Assembly (NCBI GenBank): GCA_031254035.1
Contig: JAIRVF010000020.1
Location: forward strand, 1 to 57,750
Length of the DNA: 57,750 nt
Direction: 5' to 3'
DNA from: Paenibacillus sp.
Lineage (GTDB): Bacteria; Bacillota; Bacilli; Paenibacillales; Paenibacillaceae
Position numbers and translations under genes: made by a program. The notes below the pieces were generated by a model. It did no database searches and was not told the DNA's origin. It saw nothing but the letters and a program-made list of their open reading frames with translations. Of this stretch, positions 41,495 to 48,898 are shown in pieces (position 1 is the stretch's first letter; every line of letters begins with the position of its first letter).

Positions 41495-42907
41495 CTATTT
41501 TCTTCTGGTTGATTTGGAGCGACGTTTCAAACGCCTGCCAGCTCCCGCCTTTCTTTTTTTACGGCGGCTAGCTGGTGAAGCGGACAGGCTCCTGATCGGT
41601 TTTCCATGCTTTCTTTTCCTTCTCCCTTTTCTCTTTGCCTGGGCATGAATACGTTTCGGAGAAGGCGTAGACATGGATTCCTTACTCGCAGATACTTGCC
41701 TCGATATGGCTCCGCTCATCCAATCAGGATAATTCTGTTGCAGTTCATGCATAAAAGCGTGAATTTTCTCGCGATAAGCATCCATACCGTACATGGCTTT
41801 CGCCGCGATCGCGCTCTGAGCTCCTGTATTCTCCATGAGCAAGGGGGTATTCAGCAGTTCGGATACCTTAGCCGCCAGCGCAGCGTGGTCGCCAACAGGT
41901 ACGACAAAATACCCGTTTCCCGTGTTCCTCATCATCTCCCCGAGCCCACCAGAGTCGAAGGACACGACCGGTTTGCCACAGAGCATACCCTCAAGGGCCG
42001 TCATGCCGAAACCTTCCTTTATCATGCTTGTAACGACAAGAATATCCATCGCACTGTATGCCGAGTGAACTGACTCAACAAAAGGTACAAAACGGAAACG
42101 AGTTCTATAACCGGAGGTGTTCACTACAGCTACGCAGCGATCATAATACACCTGATCTGCCGGTTTTCCGATGATAACAAACCGGCAGCGCGGGTGAAAT
42201 TCGACCAAAATACGCGCCATGCGAATAAATTCGAGCAGCCCCTTTTCCGGATGGATAAAAGAAGAGATGTAACCTACGCAGGAGTGAGAGTCCTTCAGGT
42301 GAAGAACCTCGCGGTATTTCGTTCGAATCAGCATCTGTGAAGGGCAAAGCAGCTTATCATCTGCGGATGGAGGAAGCAAAATGATTGGTCTGGAAACGGC
42401 GCCGCGGAAGATCCGGGCTGACGCCTCAGAGATTGCGATCAGGCAATCGCTGTATTTCTCAACAACGCTCACAACAGACGCCGTGTATTCGGTTATTTTC
42501 ATAATCTCGGTAATTTTCCACAGAACCGGTATGCCAAGGGTTTTTGCCGCTATTGCAGGTAAGGTATTGACAATGGTATTGGTCAATACGATATCTGGTG
42601 CCGTTTCTTGGATGCAACGAACGACGGAAGTGAAGTCCGGGTGGTTCCGGAGTTCTTCTGCTTCATGTTCCAGCCGTTTGCCGGGTTTATACATGCCATA
42701 TAACAAGGGGTAAGGTTGGATTCGTACCGTAATGCCCTGTTTTCGCGCATAAGCTGTCAATTTGCCTTCATGCGGAGCTACCAGGATACATTCAAAATAA
42801 GAGGTTAATTGAAGGCAGAACAACAAGAGGAGCTTTTCGGCCCCCGTAATGCTAGCTGTATTGCTGACATGGGAGAATAACATAAGTCTGGGCTTATACA
42901 CTCTCAT
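41495..42907 (-). CDS. GT4 glycosyltransferase with Arg/Lys-rich C-terminal tail
   Basis: About 470 aa. GT-B core: LMLFSHVSNTASITGAEKLL at the start, VGYISSFIHPEKGLLEFIRM, FRFVPFVESVHSAYSAMDIL and VTSMIKEGFGMTALEGMLCGKPVVS (E-x7-E). After about residue 400 a tail of some 65 residues is almost purely Arg, Lys, Ser, Pro and Ala (KRKGRRKRKHGKPIRS, RRKKRKAGAGRRLKRRSKS). That tail is foreign to GT4 enzymes. The start is uncertain: ATG 42907 and TTG 42925 both lack a close ribosome site; AAGGAGGTG lies some 20 nt further up. Confidence 0.85.
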   Translation of the reverse strand: MRVYKPRLMLFSHVSNTASITGAEKLLLLFCLQLTSYFECILVAPHEGKLTAYARKQGITVRIQPYPLLYGMYKPGKRLEHEAEELRNHPDFTSVVRCIQETAPDIVLTNTIVNTLPAIAAKTLGIPVLWKITEIMKITEYTASVVSVVEKYSDCLIAISEASARIFRGAVSRPIILLPPSADDKLLCPSQMLIRTKYREVLHLKDSHSCVGYISSFIHPEKGLLEFIRMARILVEFHPRCRFVIIGKPADQVYYDRCVAVVNTSGYRTRFRFVPFVESVHSAYSAMDILVVTSMIKEGFGMTALEGMLCGKPVVSFDSGGLGEMMRNTGNGYFVVPVGDHAALAAKVSELLNTPLLMENTGAQSAIAAKAMYGMDAYREKIHAFMHELQQNYPDWMSGAISRQVSASKESMSTPSPKRIHAQAKRKGRRKRKHGKPIRSLSASPASRRKKRKAGAGRRLKRRSKSTRRK

Positions 42908-43052
42908 CGATATGGACCACTGCAAAAAAGCACAGGGTACGATTCACACCTCCTTTCACCCAAGCAATACAATATATTAAATGACGATTTGTACCGGCAC
43001 GACATATGTTCCCCTCCATATGACCAAAAACGAACGGCTGGAAGCTATACGG

Positions 43053-44186
43053 TCAAGCGAAAATAACAGACAACATTTGGTTCAGTCGATGGCCGTAGGT
43101 ATGCTCGCCCAGCGTCCGCTCAAGAGCACCCAAAGCGATATCTCTGCGTTCTTTTTCATGGGTTAGATAGTATTCGATCTTGTCAATTAGTTCTGCAGGA
43201 GAACGATATGTCTCAATTTCCTTGCCAGGAGTGTAGAATTTGGTTAAATCGCTGCGGTAATCGCTGAGCTGAAGGGTTCCGCAGGCGGAGATTTCAAAGG
43301 TACGTGGATTCGGGGATGCGGCAGGTATTTGGGTCGTATTATAGTTAACGGAATGATCTTCATGGGAACGATGAAGATTGATTACGATCTTGGAAGCGGA
43401 ATAGGTCTCGGCCGTTTGCACCGGATCCATCCATTTATTAACCTCAATCCGGTCCCCGTAGGCGGTGTAACTAGGCAAGCGGTCCCACCAAAGACCGTTG
43501 ATGATAGTATTATGCTGCATTAAACGATCCATGATCGGATTCAAGTAATCGATACGGTTCAAGTATGCCGAACCGATAAAGCTGACTTCTCGGCGCCGAA
43601 TGGATGGCATTCCTATCGGTTTATAGTGCCCGGGATAAGCCGCGAAAGGCAAATGATGCACCTGAGAGCAGCCAAGCTGCTGATAAATCGGTATACACTC
43701 GGATTCAAGGGTAAATACGTAATCGTAATGGCTGACATTTCCTACGGTCAAATCTGAATAATAAGGATCATCCGTCAGCCAAACGGCTGTTTTGAATCCC
43801 AGCTTACGAACAGCATCCAGTTGATCATTTGGTACATACATGCCATCCAGCACAAGAACTAAATCCGGCATGACTTGATTGACGACTTCGCTTCCCAGTT
43901 GTCCCGGCTCAATGACTGTCAGCTGTGCTACCATCCCGCGCAACGTGGAGGATATAGCTTCATCGATCGGAGAATATGGGAATCCTTTTCCCGAGGTGAC
44001 ATATAGGATATGAAGCTGGCGAAAAGGGAATGTCACGGAGTGAGTTCGGAAGATATAATCGGCACGTCCTTTCAAATACCCTTCGTCATATCCCACCTGA
44101 TAGCCAGCTTCGCGTCCCCGTGCTTTTTCAATCGGACTCATCCGCACGGGTTTCACGACTCTGTGACGACGTTTGATGGTTGACAT
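43053..44186 (-). CDS. CgeB-type glycosyltransferase with N-terminal GY repeat
   Basis: 377 aa. N-terminal 45 residues: basic MSTIKRRHRVVKP, then GYQVGYDEGYLKGRADY. The body is a DUF3880/CgeB-like GT-B protein: LVLVLDGMYVPNDQ, TAVWLTDDPYYSDL, EVSFIGSAYLNRIDYL, and the C-terminal SPNPRTFEISACGTLQLSD that marks this family. CgeB of Bacillus is a sigma-K/GerE-dependent spore-surface protein. A paralogue lies 200 bp upstream with a repeat element between. Confidence 0.87.
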   Translation of the reverse strand: MSTIKRRHRVVKPVRMSPIEKARGREAGYQVGYDEGYLKGRADYIFRTHSVTFPFRQLHILYVTSGKGFPYSPIDEAISSTLRGMVAQLTVIEPGQLGSEVVNQVMPDLVLVLDGMYVPNDQLDAVRKLGFKTAVWLTDDPYYSDLTVGNVSHYDYVFTLESECIPIYQQLGCSQVHHLPFAAYPGHYKPIGMPSIRRREVSFIGSAYLNRIDYLNPIMDRLMQHNTIINGLWWDRLPSYTAYGDRIEVNKWMDPVQTAETYSASKIVINLHRSHEDHSVNYNTTQIPAASPNPRTFEISACGTLQLSDYRSDLTKFYTPGKEIETYRSPAELIDKIEYYLTHEKERRDIALGALERTLGEHTYGHRLNQMLSVIFA

Positions 44187-44219
44187 GTGGTAACCCGCTC
44201 CTCATCCTTTTTTTAAGAG

Positions 44220-44390
44220 GTTGTTCAAAAAGGCCGCTTTTGATAAGAAAACCATCTATCGACGTACTTTCTATGAAGACAGACCGCTTTTAGCGGATGT
44301 TTTTCTTGCGATATAGAATTTCATCAGCGTAGCTAGATAACTTATAAATTCTATATCTAACACGAAGTGAAGCGACCTTTTTGAACACGT
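44220..44390. mobile_element. MITE-like element, divergent interior
   Basis: Ends GTTGTTCAAAAAGGCC (44220-44235) and, reversed, ACGTGTTCAAAAAGGTCGC match the ends of the 45540-45825 element, but the interior is different. It carries a perfect 12-bp inverted repeat GATATAGAATTT / AAATTCTATATC (44310-44321, 44346-44357). No clear target duplication. It ends 3 bp before the stop codon of the upstream CgeB gene. Confidence 0.65.
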
Positions 44391-44393
44391 ACT

Positions 44394-45467
44394 TTAAACA
44401 AGTTCCAGTAATTCTTTCATTCTTGAAATGAAGGTATGCTCCTTACGCGTGGTCCACAATCCGCGCCATGCTATCTTGAGTCGCTCATCTTCATGCTCTA
44501 GGTAATAGCTGATCTTTTCCTGCAGTTCTTTGACTGAACCGAAGGTGACGATGTCATAGCCCGGTCTGTAGTGCAACTCCATATCCTCACGAACATCTGT
44601 AATCTGAAGGGCCCCGCAGGCGCTGATTTCATAGGTGCGGGGGTTGATAGATTTGGCTTTGATCCGATGGATGTTCCGGTTGTCCTGCCCATACTCGTCC
44701 GGACGGTGAATATTTATGACGATTTTGGCCCCGTTGTAATAATTGACGGTATCCTCCGGCGGAATAAAACCCATATGAAGCGAACGACTGAGCTTCTTGA
44801 TTTGGGTAAGCCTTTCCCAGAAGGCGCCGGCAATCAGCACCCTCTTATCCTCCAAAAACGAAGCCATCTTATCAAATATAGCCACCCTATTCCAGAATGC
44901 ATTACCTATAAAACAAATATCGTACAGATACTCAGTCCCCGGATGCTGCGGCTTAAACATGTTCGTATTCACGGCCAATGGCAAATAGTGCACCCTTGAA
45001 ACCCCTAGCTCGCGGTAAAATGGAATACATCCCAATTCATGGGTGAACACAATGTCGTATTTGGTGCACGTTCTGGCTGTATCTTCCGTAAAATACGGAT
45101 CGTCAACGAACCAGACTGCCGTTTGCATGCCCATTTCGCGAATTTTATTAATATCATCCAAATGTTTTTCCGGAAATACATGCAGCCCATTCATAACCAA
45201 TACCAGATCAGGTCGTTCACTTTCAGCCATCTTTAGCATGTTTAGAGCTTCCACCACGATACATTCACTAACCAGGCTGCGGAGCGCCTCAGCCACACCC
45301 TGATCAATAGCGTGAAAGCCCTGAGGAACATACAATACTTTCATATCCCGGAAACTGGGCTGCGGTAATGGCGCTCGTTGTTCTACGGCCTGACATAAGC
45401 CCAGTCTGTAGCCGTCCCCGTAGCCTTTACGGTAACCCTTGCCAATCCCTGCCACTTTTACATTCAC
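44394..45467 (-). CDS. Second CgeB-type glycosyltransferase with GY repeat
   Basis: 357 aa, paralogue of the 43053-44186 product. N-terminus: IGKGYRKGYGDGYRLGLCQ, without the long basic part. Then LVLVMNGLHVFPEKHL, TAVWFVDDPYFTED, DICFIGNAFWNRVAIF, NPRTYEISACGALQITD. Repeat elements border it on both sides (44220-44390 and 45540-45825), so it is separated from its neighbours' operons. Weak GGGTGA ribosome site directly at the ATG. Confidence 0.86.
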   Translation of the reverse strand: MNVKVAGIGKGYRKGYGDGYRLGLCQAVEQRAPLPQPSFRDMKVLYVPQGFHAIDQGVAEALRSLVSECIVVEALNMLKMAESERPDLVLVMNGLHVFPEKHLDDINKIREMGMQTAVWFVDDPYFTEDTARTCTKYDIVFTHELGCIPFYRELGVSRVHYLPLAVNTNMFKPQHPGTEYLYDICFIGNAFWNRVAIFDKMASFLEDKRVLIAGAFWERLTQIKKLSRSLHMGFIPPEDTVNYYNGAKIVINIHRPDEYGQDNRNIHRIKAKSINPRTYEISACGALQITDVREDMELHYRPGYDIVTFGSVKELQEKISYYLEHEDERLKIAWRGLWTTRKEHTFISRMKELLELV

Positions 45468-45539
45468 CCTGCCTATCGTGATTTATAAAACAGAAAAAAA
45501 TCTCTTCTTGCGCTGGCATCTTGCCAGGATTCTATAATT

Positions 45540-45825
45540 GCGTGTTCAAAAAGGCCAGTTTTCAGCACCGAGGCTTATGCTTCCGATGTGCGTTTTTTCA
45601 AAACGCTTGAATTGGATGAAGCTAGGGACTGAGGAGCGGAGCTACACGTTTTCGTAGAAAACGACTTCGTAAGCATCTGCTTGTATTGGGTACGTGAGCA
45701 CCTAAAATGTTTCCAGAGGAAACATACTTCGAAAGCATCCGCTTAGGCCCGGGTGAATTCAAGATTCGATGCGAAAGCCAGCTTCCCGATTTACTTCGTG
45801 ATCAAAAGTGGACTTTTTGAACAAC
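45540..45825. mobile_element. Complete MITE-like element (286 bp) with 9-bp target duplication
   Basis: Terminal inverted repeats: left GCGTGTTCAAAAAGGCC, right (reversed) GTTGTTCAAAAAGTCC. TCTATAATT flanks both sides (45531-45539 and 45826-45834). The interior holds no gene but has two units of a GCTTACGAAGT-type block, each followed by a small perfect hairpin (ATGTTTCC/GGAAACAT and CGTTTTC/GAAAACG). Related copies: 57555 to window end (about 90% alike) and 13974-14070 (left 100 bp). Non-autonomous, so moved by a transposase encoded elsewhere. Confidence 0.85.
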
Positions 45826-45918
45826 TCTATAATTATAAATATATGCTTAAGGGATACTTGCATCATGGACGGCAGCCTTTCAGAGAGTAAATTGGCTTCT
45901 GTCATGCTTTTACACGGC

Positions 45919-45962
45919 AAAAAAGCCTTCAACATCATGGTTTCCATGAAGTTGAAGGCTTA
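45919..45962 (-). terminator. Terminator of the 52.8-46.0 kb glycosylation operon
   Basis: Reverse strand: TAAGCCTTCAAC, inner ATGG/CCAT stem, GTTGAAGGCTTTTTTGCC. 33 nt after the last gene of the unit, ending in six T. Confidence 0.85.
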
Positions 45963-45994
45963 CCTGCTTCCATCCCGGGCTTCTATATTTTTAC

Positions 45995-46348
45995 TCATTT
46001 CGATTGGTATGCCAACTGATGCCCATCCTCATAACCTTTAGCGAATCCTGCATTGAACCCCTCGTTATAGGCCTCATTATATCCTTCATTATAAGCGGAA
46101 TCCGGGGATCTACGACGTTTGTTCTGCTCTACCGAAACCGGCAGATCCCGTCTGCCCTTGCGTTTTGTCCGGATGACTCCAAGCCGCTTCACCCGTTTTG
46201 TTCCACCCTTGACGGGGCGAAGGGAACGTTTGACCTTTTGCGAGCCGATCTTTTTGCTTCTCTTCAATCGGGCTTTGCGGTTAAGAAGAGGCTTATGCCT
46301 CCGGGAATTGGATTTTACTGACCCAAAAGCACGTTTCTTGGTCTTCAT
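45995..46348 (-). CDS. Small basic protein with Gly-Tyr repeat tail
   Basis: 117 aa, ATG after AGGAGGAATAACGG. Residues 1-80 are about 45% Arg+Lys (KTKKRAFGSVKSNSRRHKP, RKARLKRSKKIGSQKVKR, KRKGRRDLP). Residues 86-113 are a regular repeat: AYNEGYNEAYNEGFNAGFA then KGYEDGHQLAY, i.e. an aromatic residue every fourth position with acidic/Asn spacers. No enzyme domain. The same two elements appear as N-terminal parts of neighbouring glycosyltransferases. CotG-like basic coat proteins are a distant comparison. Last gene of the operon. Confidence 0.75.
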   Translation of the reverse strand: MKTKKRAFGSVKSNSRRHKPLLNRKARLKRSKKIGSQKVKRSLRPVKGGTKRVKRLGVIRTKRKGRRDLPVSVEQNKRRRSPDSAYNEGYNEAYNEGFNAGFAKGYEDGHQLAYQSK

Positions 46349-46367
46349 CCGTTATTCCTCCTGTACT

Positions 46368-46646
46368 TCAGTCATCATGTATGCGGCAATCGGGAACATT
46401 TAACCAGGGCGGTGCAGGAGTGCCGCTGCGTGGATGGCATAACGTGATTCCCTGCAGCATTTCGCACATGGTGGCTTGATGATGCGTAAGAAGGCGGATA
46501 TTTTCCTTCAGATTCCGGGCGGACAGTTCTGAATAGGAGGATATATCCGCAATGCTGCCAAGAATCCGAGCAAGGGCTTGCTGGCTTTGCGCAATCGATG
46601 TAAGCAGTGCGAGCTTGGCTTCCTGCTCTTTGAGAAGCAAGCTCAT
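46368..46646 (-). CDS. Small helical protein 3 of 3
   Basis: 92 aa; its ATG overlaps the previous stop by 4 nt. Helical throughout (LLLKEQEAKLALLTSIAQSQ, QALARILGSIADISSYSELS, NLKENIRLLTHHQATMCEML), then a Pro-rich end. No known motif. It shares the pattern of a Gln/His-rich first helix and an ARILGSIAD-type second helix with the other two small proteins upstream, so they may be distant paralogues forming a coiled assembly. Confidence 0.7.
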   Translation of the reverse strand: MSLLLKEQEAKLALLTSIAQSQQALARILGSIADISSYSELSARNLKENIRLLTHHQATMCEMLQGITLCHPRSGTPAPPWLNVPDCRIHDD

Positions 46647-46981
46647 TTGCCGATATCCCCTAGATCAAGGCCGGTGCCAAACATGCTGTCATCGTCAGAA
46701 AGCCCGCTCTCTTCCTGAACAAGAATGGCTTTTAAATTACTACAGAGCCCGTTTTCAAGCTTAGTAAGCCCCTCAAGCAGCTCAATGATCTGCTCGTGAA
46801 TCTGAAGTGGTTCCTTAAGTTGTTCATCATGCGTTTGAAAGGCATTGACGGTCAAATGGTTTATTGTCCAATTCCTGACTTTTTCCGCCTCGACTGCTTT
46901 GGCCTCCAAAATCATGGCGATGTTCCATTGTATTTTGGAAGCAGCGTCTAGCATATGCAAAAAGGCCTGTTCCCTACTCAT
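46643..46981 (-). CDS. Small helical protein 2 of 3
   Basis: 112 aa, start after TTGGAGGGGGCTGCGA. Helices SREQAFLHMLDAASKIQWNI, AMILEAKAVEAEKVRNWTIN and IHEQIIELLEGLTKLENGLC; acidic end GLSDDDSMFGTGLDLGD. No enzyme motif. Flanked by and coupled to the other small helical genes. Confidence 0.7.
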   Translation of the reverse strand: MSREQAFLHMLDAASKIQWNIAMILEAKAVEAEKVRNWTINHLTVNAFQTHDEQLKEPLQIHEQIIELLEGLTKLENGLCSNLKAILVQEESGLSDDDSMFGTGLDLGDIGK

Positions 46982-47011
46982 TCGCAGCCCCCTCCAATAT
47001 CAAAGCTCCAT

Positions 47012-47299
47012 TTACTCTTCTTCATAGCTTCCAAGCTCCCTCACAACTTGACTCAGCGTTTCCGCGAGCGCTTCCTCCAGGTCCGCGATCCCCCCCAGGT
47101 AAGCAATGATGTTTTTATTGATCTGCCCAGAGCTCTCTATGATTCCACTAACGCCATCAAAATCAGGATCGGAATCCGGAAGCTCATGTATAATCTGGGA
47201 AATCCGGACCACCACATGGCGTTCGGCATCCAGAACTCTGGCCATCTGCTGGTGGGAATGCGACATATGGGTTATCATTTCATCAATTTTGTCCTGCAT
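47012..47299 (-). CDS. Small helical protein 1 of 3
   Basis: 95 aa, AGGAGGAATTGATCC before the ATG. MQDKIDEMITHMSHSHQQMA, RVLDAERHVVVRISQIIHEL, acidic loop DSDPDF, and IIAYLGGIADLEEALAETLS. The GGIADLEEAL part resembles EGLTKLENGL and GSIADISSYS in the next two genes. Function unknown. It is probably a structural or adaptor partner of the glycosyltransferases. Confidence 0.7.
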   Translation of the reverse strand: MQDKIDEMITHMSHSHQQMARVLDAERHVVVRISQIIHELPDSDPDFDGVSGIIESSGQINKNIIAYLGGIADLEEALAETLSQVVRELGSYEEE

Positions 47300-47435
47300 G
47301 GATCAATTCCTCCTGTTGATGATGTTCTGCCAAAAGCTGTGAAAGTCTGCACCACCCGATCCGCTTCTGCCTCCCATATTCTATGCCGGCGGCCCACATA
47401 CAGTTCCCAGAACGGCCTCCGAGTTGGCGATTTTA

Positions 47436-48824
47436 TTATAGTGCAGGATTCTGCAGTACCGGTGGGGCAATTACAGGTAACCCCCGAGGAACGGATTGAA
47501 GCAATTCCATAGGGAGATTCGTTATGATCCTTTCCTTCAAATTCCACCGCTCCAGCGCAAAATCAGAAACAAAGGGGCGGAGAGAGTATTTATCCCATTG
47601 ATAAACGGTTCCGTCCCCGCTGCGGAGAAGCTGCCCATCAGCCAGATGGCCGTTTGAATTCCAAGGCAGCACCAGCATCTCTTCCCACGCCATTTCATTT
47701 GTGGCTGTGGGGATGCTGCGGATATCCAGTCTGGACAGCAGCACCGATTCACCCCCTATTTGTTCCATCAATCCGCTGCACGGATATTTATAACCGTGAT
47801 ATAGCAAAAATCTTTGCTCTCCTTGATCTCGGATCCATACGTGAGAAGGAAAGAAGTCGGCGGGCGTTCCGGACCGGCCGATGTGTGTGCCGTTTCTAAA
47901 AAATGAACCGTTCTGCCGAACTTCATTCACCCATCCATGGGGATTTACCCATTTTTTTGTGTAATACTGCCCGTTGTTGCTTTGAACCTCTTCAAATTGT
48001 TTTTGCCCCAGCTTCTTCATGCTGACGCTGCCAAAATGATGAATAAACGAATCCCCGGCGATGACAAGCTTTAATCCGCGGAGCCGGATTCGGATCATCC
48101 AATCATCGTCCTCGAAATTCCCAATCCGGAATCCTTCGTCGAAATAACCTATATTCTTCAGCAGTTCCCGCCGAAAAAGAATACAGAACCCAACGAGCCG
48201 TTCGGTCACCCTCCATTTGCTTTGATCCGGCTTGCTTCGGGCGGCGGCATATTCCCACATCTCATCTACCGTCTTGTAGGGAACATCAATTTGCTGCTCT
48301 CCACTGATATAATTCGATACCGGACCGACAGCCCCGATCTCGGGATCGCTCAGCAGGCAGCGCATCATATGGGTCAGCCAGCCCGGTGTTACCAACGTAT
48401 CGTTATTCAAAATGACGATGGTATCGCCTTTGGCCATCATAAGGCCTTGATTGACACCGCCAGCAAACCCCCTGTTCATCTCAAACCGCACAGACCGCAG
48501 TTGTCCGGCTCTTTTTCCCAGATAAGCAGCGGTGCCATCCGTCGAACCGTTATCCACTACGATGATTTCATAAGGCTCGGTCGTATGGGACTCGATGCTC
48601 TCAATGCAGCGAACCAAATAATCTACCTGATTGTAACTTGGAATAACGATGCTTGTGCCGTGGAAAGGCTGGTCGAATGTCTCTCTGCCCCTGGCAACCC
48701 CCCGCGCGTATCCCTGCTCGTACCCTAATTGATAATGTATGTTCGCATCGGGTATCGGGTTTTTCCCCCTGTTTTGGTAATCTTGATTTGCAGGCTTTCG
48801 CTTTCGCATCTTTATTCTTCTCAA
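47436..48824 (-). CDS. GT2 glycosyltransferase with basic segment and GY repeat
   Basis: About 462 aa from a TTG at 48824, 7 nt after GGGAGG. N-terminus: RRIKMRKRKPANQDYQNRGK, then YQLGYEQGYARGVARGRETF. GT-A core: TSIVIPSYNQVDYLVRCIES, YEIIVVDNGSTDGTAAYL, GDTIVILNNDTLVTPGWL, RLVGFCILFRRELLKNIGYFDEGF and NFEDDDWMIRIRLRGLKLVIAGD. After residue 300 comes an extra beta-rich domain of about 160 aa (VWIRDQGEQRFLLYHGYKYP, DGTVYQWDKYSLRPF) of unknown fold. A translated frame of it extends to 48854 without reason. Confidence 0.87.
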   Translation of the reverse strand: MRRIKMRKRKPANQDYQNRGKNPIPDANIHYQLGYEQGYARGVARGRETFDQPFHGTSIVIPSYNQVDYLVRCIESIESHTTEPYEIIVVDNGSTDGTAAYLGKRAGQLRSVRFEMNRGFAGGVNQGLMMAKGDTIVILNNDTLVTPGWLTHMMRCLLSDPEIGAVGPVSNYISGEQQIDVPYKTVDEMWEYAAARSKPDQSKWRVTERLVGFCILFRRELLKNIGYFDEGFRIGNFEDDDWMIRIRLRGLKLVIAGDSFIHHFGSVSMKKLGQKQFEEVQSNNGQYYTKKWVNPHGWVNEVRQNGSFFRNGTHIGRSGTPADFFPSHVWIRDQGEQRFLLYHGYKYPCSGLMEQIGGESVLLSRLDIRSIPTATNEMAWEEMLVLPWNSNGHLADGQLLRSGDGTVYQWDKYSLRPFVSDFALERWNLKERIITNLPMELLQSVPRGLPVIAPPVLQNPAL

Positions 48825-48898
48825 AAGCATCCCTCCCTGCCTATAGCTTGGCAAACCTGAAGCTGACTATGAAAACCTCCTATGGTTACGGGTCATGA

